This document shows, piece after piece, positions 52,831-62,937 of a stretch of 64,000 nt of DNA (the first letter of the stretch is position 1; every line of letters begins with the position of its first letter). Below the pieces are notes generated by a model, which saw nothing but the letters and a program-made list of their open reading frames with translations, was not told the origin of the DNA and searched no databases. The stretch is taken from assembly GCF_032854445.1 (NCBI RefSeq), contig NC_088304.1, positions 186,001 to 250,000 of the forward strand, written 5' to 3'. The translations under genes were made by a program, and so were the position numbers. Source of the stretch: Liolophura sinensis (lineage: Eukaryota; Mollusca; Polyplacophora; Chitonida; Chitonidae).

Positions 52831-53289
52831 TGTACAGATTACTTTGTAAGTTTTAATCTATGCAAGGAGATTGTATGCTGTGGACAGTTATATCTGTAAA
52901 GCGATTTTAGATTAATCCAACAAATAGGTGAGCAGGGTTCCATAAGTTTTTTGTGATTGACATACATTATAGTGCTTTATAAGTTTGTTTCAGTCAAATA
53001 TCAAGGCATCAATAAATATTACAAATGGCAAAGAAGAGTGTTTTAGAAGATCTTGAAAATATGAAAATAACTAAATATATACGAAAAATTCACTGATTAA
53101 TAAAAATGGTAAGGTTATGCATGAAGCCAGCTGGTTTTTGATTCCACAAGATGAATCTGTACAAACAATTGTATTAAAACAGAAGGTCTTGTATGGAAAA
53201 GGAAGTGTAGTATAGAAAACATGGCATGATGAACCATCATTTCCTTTTTCTCAAATTCATGTGAATCTGTGGCTCAATCAGTCATTCTT
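52831..53289. other. Unassigned AT-rich spacer
   Basis: Nothing recognised. Confidence 0.3.
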
Positions 53290-54060
53290 CTTGTAAAAGA
53301 AACTGAGCTCAATACATGCAGTTTTTTTTTTACGATACATTTTGTTGATCATTGCTTTCCCGGTAACTGGGCGTCTGAGGGTGAAATTTGTAATTTATTG
53401 TATTTAATATGAATGTAAGGCATGACTGATTGAACATCCCCTTGTGTTACTGTGCTCTAATTGTGTGCAAACCTTAGCTCAGTACATGCAAAAAGTTAGT
53501 AAAACCACCACTAACATTTTGTTGCAGTACTCTGAGTCAGGAATTTGGTAATTTATGGTATTTAATATGCACACACAAAATCAGCGATGGAATATCTCAC
53601 TGTGTCATTATGCTCTAGATGTGTGCAAACCCTTTAGCTCAATACATGCAGTATTTTTTTACGATACCAGCACTAACACTTTGCATAACACTGGTTCTAA
53701 TACACTTTGCCCTAAGTCACGAATTAGGTACTATACGGGATGTAACATGCACACACATAATCAACGATGGAATATCCTCTCGTGCATGTGTGCAAACCCT
53801 GAACTCAATACATGCAGTATTTTTTTACGATACCAGCACTAACATTTTGCTTAACACTGGTTTTAATACACTTTGCCCTAAGTCACGAATTAGGTACTAT
53901 ACGGGATGTAACGTGCACACACATAATCAACGATGGAATATCCTCTCGTGCATGTGTGCAAACCCTGAACTCAATACATGGAGTATTTTTTACGATACCA
54001 GCACTAACATTTTGTTTAAAATTGATTTCTCTGTTATTGGATGCTCAGGGTTCGACATAA
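53290..54060 (+). repeat. Tandem repeat, about 166 bp unit, 4-5 copies
   Basis: AATACATGCA-type landmarks fall at 53311, 53481, 53641, 53807 and 53973 (spacings 170, 160, 166, 166). Units carry TTTTTTTACGATACCAGCAC, TAACACTGGTT, AAGTCACGAATTAGGTACTA and AATCAACGATGGAATATCC. The last units are nearly identical and the first two strongly diverged, as expected for an array growing at one side. Open frames across it (to 152 codons) arise from the repetition. Confidence 0.88.
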
Positions 54061-54332
54061 GCTATCCTTGTACATAATATAGGCAAGCTAAATTACATAC
54101 AGAAACCGCATTCTTACCACATTATTTACCATATAACTGACCATCTCCTTGACAAAATACCATCAAAGACGCAGAGACTGCCGTGCATTTAAACCCATGA
54201 GCTCATTGGTCACGGGCCCTGGGGAGACGAGTCAGAGAGGTTACTATTCACACATATAGACTCTCTTTGTGGAGCTGTCCATCACCCAGCCTGAAACACC
54301 AATGTTCCATCAATACATGGGCTGACGGTTAC

Positions 54333-54431
54333 CTGGACTGGTACCACTATGAGTATAGTCCCTGAAGTAGTTCTGTACAAGCTTTTCATCTTCAGGTGAC
54401 CACCATAGGTGTTTTCTTCCCTTAAGAGTTC
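54333..54431 (-). CDS. Host gene exon (32 codons) with an SANT/Myb-like end
   Basis: Acceptor TTTTTCCAG and donor CCAG|GTAACC on the minus strand. Reads TLKGRKHLWWSPEDEKLVQN then YFRDYTHSGTSP. The K-x-LWWSPEDEKLVQNYF pattern resembles a Myb/SANT-like helix start. Its entry phase exactly fits the exit phase of the exon at 54552-54722. Gene identity unknown. Confidence 0.5.
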
Positions 54432-54551
54432 CTGGAAAAAGTAGGTGTATGAATATATTTACTCCTTGTATTTATATATCTTATCATATCTCATTTTTCT
54501 TCAGTTACATGATGGCAATCAGTTTTAAGGCTGGAGGAAACCAGAGTATAC

Positions 54552-54722
54552 CAGCAACCTTTGACTCATGAACAAACTCTCCTACATCGGCGTACAGGTT
54601 ATTCACCCCATCTTTAATCAACATCAGACTGCACAAATGGTCAAATGAACGTTGTTGGCTGCACACTGTCACCAAGGCCGCACAATAAATGAGGGCAGGA
54701 GCATGTTCTGTCTGTCCAAGTC
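54552..54722 (-). CDS. Host gene exon (56 codons) upstream of 54333-54431
   Basis: Acceptor TTTTTTCAG and donor CTG|GTATAC on the minus strand; open only in the phase that joins the next exon (1 + 2 bases giving Gly). Reads LGQTEHAPALIYCAALVTVC, SQQRSFDHLCSLMLIKDGVN and YADVGEFVHESKVA. The amphipathic helical look suggests a globular domain; no family recognised. Confidence 0.5.
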
Positions 54723-54914
54723 CTGAAAAATTCTATTAAATACTGCATGAGCAAAATAGTTCTACATATATGTAAATCTTTTGTACAAGTTCATTTATAC
54801 GATGTCGCTCATGTCTTATGAACAGTCTCGCATGTGATACTTGCGCACATGTATGCTGTATATACATATCAAAGTATAAAAGAGTACATCAGTAATTTAT
54901 TTCCTAGAACTTAC

Positions 54915-54991
54915 ATTCCTCCCTAAGGGATATATCTTCTCCCTCTTATCTTCCTCCTCTTCTTTATTTCCAGATGACTGTGTCCTCACAC
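54915..54991 (-). CDS. Possible host exon (charged, 25 codons)
   Basis: Acceptor TATTTGCAG and strong donor AAT|GTAAGT on the minus strand; one open phase reads VRTQSSGNKEEEEDKREKIY. That exit phase does not fit the 54552-54722 exon directly, so an exon is missing or this is skipped. Confidence 0.35.
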
Positions 54992-56048
54992 CTGCAAATA
55001 CCGATCATCCATCTTCAACTTCATACATAATAACACCAAACAAAAAACAATCAAATATTAGAAATGCGTGTTTGTCCCCTCCCTTCACTACTCTAGCAAC
55101 CCTGAGTTTTTCTCATTCCCATTCAATATTTTATATGATACACTTGGTTTGATTGGTTAGATGTCCCTTTCATTATTATTTTGGTGTCTGTAGCATGGTT
55201 TTGCCTCAATGACAAACCGAAGTGAAAAATATATGTACATGTAATGCAGACACCTGGTCGACCAGGACTTGGCCTGTTCCTCTTATGCTGAGCAACAAGG
55301 TAAAGCTAGGTACTTACAGTGCCAAGATTAATGAGGTTCATTTATTAAAAAGTCATTCTATCCAAGCCGGTAAAATAGATCTGGTAGTAAAGCTACTAAA
55401 TTGCTAGACTGTGAAACATACATGGATGCAAAATTTCAGTTTAATGCATAAAACAATTTTTGTACACACCACCCTTAATATGCACTTAAACAATTCTAAT
55501 ACATATAATAAAGAATGAATTTTAGAACTCATTAATTAACAGACACACATAGTCACTAACAATGGAGCGTTCCCCTCACATCATTGTACATTACATAAAG
55601 GACTGCTGATTAGATGATATACTTTGTTGGGTATCACAAGTGTATATCTCGACACAACTTAGACAGCACTTTAAAGTTATTTAGGGTATCGTTTTAATAT
55701 CTTGACGAGCTAAGGATCCTCTCACAGGTATGTTGAAGTTATACAAAGCATGCAAGAATTGAAAAGTATCAATAATGGTGTTCTTCGATTCCCAACTCCA
55801 TTAACGCAAAAACCTTTCTTCTTCATATGAATTGGGTCAAAGAAAAAAGAATAACATCAGATAAAACTTAAAAAAGCAATATAACACATGATGTAGAAAC
55901 ATACAAAAATGAGTCTCAAATGAGACAGAGGCTCTACTGATTGGCACAAAAATCTCACTGAGTTGATTACAAAATTATGTATATATAGCAGATAATAGAC
56001 CATGAAAATTGCAAATCAATACTACAAATATATATTATCTTACTGTAC
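54992..56048. other. Presumed intronic spacer
   Basis: AT-rich with no repeat family recognised; the open frame 55222-55407 (+) has no support. Confidence 0.3.
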
Positions 56049-56560
56049 ATGCCTACAGATATGCTCGCAGACAGCAGACCATTGAAAATGAAATCAGTAC
56101 ATATGCATTATGTATGTTTATGCAGTATACACTTAAACCAAGTTTCATTAAAATTGGATGAAAACTTTCACAGTAGTAACATTTTGACAGAATTTGTTAA
56201 CAAATGCTGCATGAAAGGACAGAGACAGACGGACACCTGATCATGGAAATTGAAAATCTATACTAAAATTATGTATCTTGATGCAGTCTAAACTTAAACC
56301 AAGTTCGTGGAAATCGAACAAAAGCTTCAGGAGTACTGTTCTGAAAGATGTATTAACATGTTGGATGAAGACAGACGGGCATCCAATCACCGAAACTGGA
56401 AATCTATACTGCGAAATATGTATCTTGACCTTGACCCAAGTTTCGTTGAAATCGACAAAAACTGTAGGAGTAGCTTTTGAAAGAAATGTTAACAGATATT
56501 GGACAGACGGACCGACAGCTTGCCAGTATATAAGTTCTTCTGGTATTCTATTCGACCATT
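56049..56560 (+). repeat. Diverged tandem-like repeat, 140-160 bp unit, three copies
   Basis: Motifs AAACCAAGTTTC/AAACCAAGTTCG/GACCCAAGTTTCG at about 56135, 56296 and 56434, each followed by a GGACAGACGG-type stretch. Open frames across it are products of the repeat. Confidence 0.6.
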
Positions 56561-57220
56561 AGAGGTAAAAGTGGGTTTAAAATTCGGGTCTGAAGTCAAG
56601 TTAACCATCTAGATTACTATTCGCTAATAGTAACAAGTTGTAAGATACCCCAGGTAAAATCAAAGTATGTACAATTATACCTTGAACGCAAAGAAAAGAA
56701 AAAACACATCGGACAGACAATTAAACATGCACTGTTCATTTTGTTTTAGATATTTTAGACCCAGTTAAATCTTCCTGGGTATCAAATGACCTCATATCAA
56801 GATTATTTTGCTGGAAATAGTGCACTTAAAGGTTCATTTATTGCATTGATTTTGCAAACTGAAATAAATATATACTCCACTCTTGTAATCAGAAATTATC
56901 TTATTTGTAGATGTATATTTAACAACATAGACGGCGCTGGTTGCCGAGTGTAACCCTCTATCTTGTAGTCAGCTTGTATACAGACCAGCACGTCATGTGT
57001 AACATCATAGATGGCGCCTCTTGTAGTATGAGATCCTTACATACTAATGGGAAAGACGTATTTGTGCGTTACTTTTGAATCACAATCTGTTCGGTTAAGG
57101 TGTGTAACGCTCGTCATTTTCGAACTGTATGTAATATCGTTTAACCTGGGGCTAGGGGCCGTAAAGGCAGCCATGCTCATTACATCTGCATGATGCCTCT
57201 ATGAACAGTTGCAATCTACT
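56561..57220. other. Unassigned spacer
   Basis: Nothing recognised. Confidence 0.3.
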
Positions 57221-57646
57221 TTATTTCCTATAAAGCGATGTATCCATCACATCCGCATCGGATGTTGAAGGACCAATGTCCTTGAAAGTTTGGATTGGGT
57301 CCCTTGTGGCTTTAGAGGGACGCTCTGTTGGTTTATTAGGTTTATTGTTATTATTTGGAGGTTTATTTCCGGACATTTTTTTGTTTTTGGATTGATTCGG
57401 TGTAGCGCTATCGGGTTGGTCAGTATTATTCGCTGGTTTTATCTGTTGTATTGATGTAGTCTTTGTTGAGGAAGTATTAAAAGCAGGTCGAACAGTACGT
57501 TCCACAGAAATAGGACAAAGTTTTTGGTTTGCAATCGGCCAATTTCTGGTAGCAACAGATGCTACTCGCTTGACCGCATTGGCAAATGAAGTCTGCAGTG
57601 AAGTACACCAGACACAACACCCCACGCAGTCACAATATATTGACAC
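57221..57646 (-). pseudogene. I/Nimb-like ORF1 C-terminal fragment
   Basis: A 141-codon open frame, Asn/Pro/Ser-rich, with RPSKATRDPIQTFKDIGPST and SFANAVKRVASV. The first matches RPSKAARDPIQTYNKFGSL of the ORF1 at 5590-6014 and the second its SFANVVKNV, in the same order. A dispersed second copy of the same retrotransposon family; no ORF2 is attached. Confidence 0.7.
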
Positions 57647-57719
57647 CGGGTCGACAAATCCTGTTTCCCTGCTCTAACATCTCAATGCTAAGCGTCAAGT
57701 AATTTAGCAACAAGTGCTA

Positions 57720-57800
57720 TTTTAAGGTCTTTGGTATGACCCGACCCGAGGTTGACCGCTGATCTTGCATCCTCGAATCCAGTGCACCGAAGTGGTGAAA
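57720..57800 (-). mobile_element. tRNA-SINE head fragment
   Basis: AGGTCTTTGGTATGACCCGACCCGAGG resembles GCCTTTGGTATGGTCCGATCCGAG of the SINE-B copy at 10840 (+ strand view). Only the head region remains. Confidence 0.4.
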
Positions 57801-57839
57801 ATATCTTTAGAGGGCCATGTGTGAAAGAAACTGTTATTA

Positions 57840-58255
57840 ATTAATTTTTATCAAGAAATTTCCAGTCTCCACTCAAAATGTGAATATAACAACCTACATA
57901 TGTACAATTTAAAAACTCATAATATTGTATAAAAACTTTGTTTAAGCAAAATTTGCCGCAATGTATCCATTAATCCTTTCTCCCGATGGCACTCCAGTCA
58001 TGCCAGTAGGGTGATTAAGACTGTTGTTTTTGTGAACACATATAGAAGGTCCACAATTTCCAATTGGGTAGCAGTGCACCAGTTTACAGACAAATGTTTG
58101 AAGGCATCAGGACACATTTACCACATGCCTATTCACAGCAGGAACCCCAAAAAGTGAGTCCATCCCCAAATCAGATGGAACTAAGGAAATAAAACTGCCT
58201 TAGTTCACAACAAGTCATGCCTCTGGTCAAATTTAAAGTTTATTTATTACTATTA
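57840..58255 (+). repeat. First copy of a 0.4 kb diverged direct repeat
   Basis: Matches 60655-61030 in order: AGCAAAATTTGC, ACACATATAGAAGGTCCACA, ACAGACAAATGTTTG, CCTATTCACA, ATAAAACTGCCTTA, CTGGTCAAATTTAAAGTTTA. Roughly three quarters identical by eye. No coding sequence recognised; an unnamed interspersed repeat is likely. Confidence 0.7.
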
Positions 58256-58279
58256 TATCTAATTAATTGCTAAACTTAC

Positions 58280-58309
58280 ATCAGCAATGGTTTCATCGGA
58301 GTCATTTGT
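58280..58309 (-). CDS. Possible 10-codon micro-exon
   Basis: Acceptor TTATTTCAG and donor GAT|GTAAGT on the minus strand enclose TNDSDETIAD in phase 0. The phase fits the candidate exon at 58909-58950. Confidence 0.35.
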
Positions 58310-58908
58310 CTGAAATAAGGTAAAGAAATTATATATTAACCTTAATTTACATCAGCAAGTGACTTCTCTTTTACACCACATCTTAAGACATATTTCCTAA
58401 ACATGAACCCAAAACTGCCGAAGACAGTGCAAAATACATGAATTTTTCGCCACAAAGTTCAAGGGTGGCACACTTTCTGGTGATTCTAATTCAAATAACA
58501 AGCTTTCATTTTCACCACTCAAATACAACAATTTTTAACACGATTAATTGTACATTAGTACTAGTTTCTCTTGACTAGGGGTACAATTATGGGAAACAAT
58601 GAAACTTTAGTGAAGAATATTTACGGTATTTGGCATCATTTTGAATGACTTTGAAGTCAAGGCTATGAGAGTATTTTCAGTGGCAGGCATTTGTCTTTAT
58701 GGGAATAAAGATAGAGAGCTACGGAGGCCCCCATCTGCTTGAATTATTTCTAACTTGTTTCCTAGACAGTCTGTTTCATTTGTTAGACCTGTCCTCAGTT
58801 GTTTAGGGGAAATAAAATCTTAATGCTAGCCAATACATGAAGCCAACTGGACCACTGAAAAATAGAGAACAACAAAATAAAAACAAATCCATTTGCCGCC
58901 AACTCTAC
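58310..58908. other. Presumed intronic spacer
   Basis: AT-rich, nothing recognised. Confidence 0.3.
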
Positions 58909-58950
58909 CTCTTTTGGTACCATCATCTGCTGCCTAGTATTATTCTCCAT
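58909..58950 (-). CDS. Possible start exon (MENNTRQQMMVPKE)
   Basis: Minus-strand ATG at 58948-58950 opens 14 codons ending at GAG|GTAGAG, in phase 0 with the micro-exon at 58280-58309. Short, so support is modest. Confidence 0.3.
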
Positions 58951-60135
58951 CTTTCTTGTAAGCCCTATTGGCTATCTGCATGTTGAGAAGAGAACATGGG
59001 GATTTGAACACTGGGTGTGAGATGCCAACTGATGTATTAAAATTTCACATCCAGGGCTTAAATGCCCATATTTCCTTCTCAATATGATGATACAGATTTT
59101 GGCACTACTATATTATCAAACTGTCTTTTAGCTTGGGAAAACCATTCTTGGGAAAACCATTTGCCCTTATGAGTGGCATAAGGGCAAAGTTCAATATTTT
59201 GGCTGAAACGTAGCTTTTGCACATTTAGTTCAGTTTTCATTTGATCACTGTTTAACACCATATTCAACAAGTTTTCATATTTATGATACACATCCATTTT
59301 CTTACTGGAAAAAAACAGAGTGCCCCCCTCTCCCCCAAAAACACCTTTGGCAAGTTAAGGACAAACTTTCCCATGTGTGACATACTGAGATGCAAACCCT
59401 GTTGGCGGAAGACAAGCGGCCTTTAGTGACTGTCAGTCTGCCAAAAACAGATCCTAGAGAATTGTCAACCGCTTTAACTATGTCACCAAGCGCCCACAAA
59501 CTGTCGATGAAAGGATATTCCGTTGTAACTCCATCGTACATCAGGTTGCTTAAATCCAGTGGGAGACATTCATTTTGGTTATCAAACCTTTTGGAATTCT
59601 TTTAGGTATTGGAATGTTTTTACTTAGTCATCTTTCCATGTACATGAAGTAGCATATTTATGTTTTATATTCTTTTCTTCAACTAATATACATATTTCAT
59701 ATAAATATTAAAGCAATTCTTTCTTCAGGATGGAAGGCCTAAGGTGTGATCAGCAACTGCTGACATTATAGCTCACTGACCATACCTTTTACCGTCATTT
59801 TAAATAAAGTTTATTTCAATTATTGATGGTTGGTCTGATATAGCTAGATAACCATTGGATAACTGTATGGCCACTTCTACCTTCTAAAGATATCAAATGT
59901 ACTACCTGCAGGCATGAAACTGGGTAAAAAAATATTTAAATAATAAATTAAATTATTTATTATTAAAATTACTGGGTCATGTGTTTGTTTATATAAACAA
60001 ATACATCTAACAAATGCTACATGTAACAGACAAGTAATGCTAGAACAGACCAACATTTAACAGTCAACTCATCTGTACTGCTCAAGAACAGAACCTTATA
60101 CTTATCTAAGTTTGTGGTTGTCAGTGTATTTTCAC
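58951..60135. other. Presumed intronic or intergenic spacer
   Basis: AT-rich. Open frames at 59302-59605 on opposite strands mirror each other and have no domain. Confidence 0.3.
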
Positions 60136-60172
60136 CTGGCTTTTCACACTCCAGAAATTCGTTCAAATCAGG
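60136..60172 (-). CDS. Possible small exon (PDLNEFLECEKP)
   Basis: Acceptor TTTTAGCAG and donor CCAG|GTGAAA on the minus strand; 12 codons plus one base. It could be a further exon of the minus-strand gene. Confidence 0.3.
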
Positions 60173-60654
60173 CTGCTAAAAGTAATATTAAATAAGGGAC
60201 AGAGTATTAAGTATTAGTAGAGGAACATATGGTAATATGTACATATATTTTCAAAAGCTAAAGGAATGGGGATTTAAAAATTTTCCTAATTTGAATAATA
60301 ATGAAAATTAAAAGAAAATTTAAACAAAAAATAGAGCCATCTTGAAAACTGCTATTTTTGCACCAATTTTCAACATTTGTGAAGTTGTCTTTTTTTTTGT
60401 TCTCATACAAAATTCAAGATTTAAGCTAAAAATGGCCCCACAGATCAGGTGTTAATATTCATGTATTACACAGTGTTCTCAGCAATCACGTAAACGCAAA
60501 ACTTTCAAAATGTTTTAGAACCTGGCATTCTTTAGCTAAATTTTATCTGTTGAAATATAAAAAAATCGAGAGTCTGTCTTTCAGTTCAGGTATTTGAGTA
60601 CATGTGTGCCACGTTTAAAAATTTAAAGTTGAAAAAAGGGCGAGAAATAAGTGT
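60173..60654. other. Unassigned AT-rich spacer
   Basis: Nothing recognised. Confidence 0.3.
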
Positions 60655-61030
60655 TCCACCACAAAACTTTCTAAAAAAAAATAAGGAAAATATCTTAAGG
60701 AGCACATGTACAATTTTACAAATTTTCTGTTATATCTTGACAGTTTTGAGCAAAATTTGCTGGAATGTGTCCTTAAACCCTTCCTCTTGAGGAAGATTAA
60801 GGCTGTTGTTGTTGTTGACACATATAGAAGGTCCACACTGCCTGACTGGGCAGTTTATAGACAAATGTTTGCAGGCGGCAATGCATATTCACCACCTGCC
60901 TATTCACAACAGAAGACCCCCCCCCCCCGCAAAAGTCAGTTCATCCTCTAATCAGGTGGAACGAAGAAGATAAAACTGCCTTACTTCACAACAAGCCATG
61001 CTTCTGGTCAAATTTAAAGTTTATTTATGA
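60655..61030 (+). repeat. Second copy of the 0.4 kb direct repeat
   Basis: Partner of 57840-58255; contains a run of 12 C near 60919 that the other copy lacks. Confidence 0.7.
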
Positions 61031-61910
61031 CTGCCAGAACTAAAGATTCGCAAATATTCAATGATGTTTAAATAATGAAAGAATGGTCAGTAATTATGTC
61101 TCTGTCGTCGTTTAGCAATATCGCCCCCTTCACGTTCACATCGTGATTAATCGTGAAATCTCAGCCAGCAAGAACTTGAACAGAATAAATCTCACCAGTG
61201 CAATAACTACCAGTTCAGTTCATAATTTCTGATATAAATACCGTAGATTGGAATAGGGCAAAATGTTTGGCAAATAAAAGTACTATAACAGTTGCCAAAC
61301 TTTTCTCCAATTATATTAAAAGTTGAGCATGCATTTTCGTACAAACAAAAAAAAAACTAACTGCACACGTCCTGTCCTCGGATCGCTGTAACCTTCATTT
61401 GCCCGCCAGCATCCGGGTGAGTAGACTGTCGTCAATAGCAACCACACCGTCAAACAGGACTGTGGGTTCTCTGGTTTCAAATTATGACTTGTGCAAGAAT
61501 GCTCAAAATGTATTTTTTCTTTTGTTTTTTCACAGGTAAAGTAAAGGTATAAATCATACCGATTTTAAACGTGCAGCAATAGACAAACACACATACAACG
61601 TCATATGACAAGTATTCCATTTACTTTCTTAAAAATTAAATTTTGTATCCTGTCCCCCATAGTTGCATAAATCGAAAAGCCGATAAACACACTTCTAAAT
61701 TTAAAACTTCTCTGGTAGTTTGATCTTGAAGTGCAAAATTGTAGTTCGCAAAATTTTGCACAAACTGGGTCATTCTTCCTAGCAATGCTGATAATGAGTC
61801 CGAAATATTCACAAGCTAGACTTTTATCAGGCACAAAACTTTTGTCCCCTAAAATATAATGTCCCCCAAAGTGAGATTTTTCAGAACCGATGTGTCCCCC
61901 AAAGTAGCTT

Positions 61911-61917
<7 letters not shown>
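61031..61917. other. Unassigned spacer
   Basis: No gene recognised; the open frame at 61601-62014 (minus) depends on the TA repeat. Confidence 0.3.

Positions 61918-61961
<44 letters not shown>
61918..61961. repeat. (TA)n microsatellite
   Basis: About 22 uninterrupted TA dinucleotides. Confidence 0.95.
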
Positions 61962-61964
<3 letters not shown>

Positions 61965-62073
61965 GAAATAGACAAAGAGGAGAATTTACACAGGGGAAAA
62001 AAACAATAAAACACCTTCTTAACTTTCTACAGGCTAACACAATGTAGAAAGGTAAGGCGTTTTATTATATTTT

Positions 62074-62113
<40 letters not shown>

Positions 62114-62215
62114 TTGAGGAAATAGAGAAAAATCCCCTGGTGAGTAGAATTTACATAGGATAAAAAATAATAAAACGCCGTCTCAACTTTCTGCATTCTG
62201 TTATATTCCAACTGC
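61962..62215. repeat. Direct and inverted repeat cluster with a second (TA)n
   Basis: AATAAAACACCTTCTTAACTTTCTAC (62006 on) recurs as AATAAAACGCCGTCTCAACTTTCTGC (62168 on) and, inverted, at 62040-62075. GAGAATTTACACAGG recurs as TAGAATTTACATAGG. A second (TA)n lies at 62081-62105. It sits just downstream of the Penelope-like remnant in that element's orientation, so it may be its 3' end structure. Confidence 0.6.
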
Positions 62216-62634
62216 ACTTTCAAACTTCATGTTATTTTTAAGCAATATGTATATGATTGTCCACAGAGGTCTTTATATAGGGGTTACCAGTAAATAAGGA
62301 ACATGTTACGTACATGTCAAAACAGGCAGTGGTTTAGTTACATGGCATAATACATGGATAAGCTGTTGCTGAGAACAAGGTCGTACATGTATAACGCTTT
62401 TAAGAGGCGAACAATAGATTAATCAGTACCTGAGAGTGTCTGCCCGCAGGGCGACTAGTGACGTTGCGTCTTTATTAGCATTGAACGGATGACAATGCGG
62501 ATAATCTGTGACATAATATTTGTACATATACAATGAGTAATATATACAATGAGTATTAAAAATGATATTGTTTGACAAAATTAATCAGCATAAATTATAC
62601 AAGCACGTGGTACATCATATTATGAGATACGATA

Positions 62635-62937
62635 TTAGGGCCGATGACGATCACTAAGACATGGGTTGTCTTCATTTATGAAGAAAGATTCTTTTGCATC
62701 TAAGGTGGCTCGATTTACATCTAATACTTTATAAAATGGAAAGACTTTAAACGAGGGAGTCAATGACAATTTGCATGGGCGTATGTGCTTACTGACTGGA
62801 AGATGACAATATTCTTTGTTGTTGGTATGTTGGCGGTGCAGCGTCAATATGGAGCGGAGATCTGAAGTCTGGCCAATATATTGTTTGCCATATCCCATGC
62901 AAACAAGCACATATACAATATTTTTACAGTGCAGCAC
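62635..62937 (-). pseudogene. GIY-YIG endonuclease region of the Penelope-like element
   Basis: 100 codons open. VYVLVCMGYGKQYIGQTSDL is the GIY-YIG core, with YVL in the place of the first motif and YIGQT as the second, followed by the catalytic-type Arg region LRSILTLHRQH. The domain nicks target DNA for reverse transcription. It is cut off from the RT by stops, so non-functional in this copy. The C-terminal tail is shorter than in the 28 kb Penelope remnant. Confidence 0.78.

Noticed and set aside
53555-54077. 95-152 codon + ORFs
   Set aside because: They only translate the 166 bp tandem repeat and repeat the same peptide.
61601-62040. Minus ORFs with an (IY)n stretch
   Set aside because: Produced by the (TA)n microsatellite.
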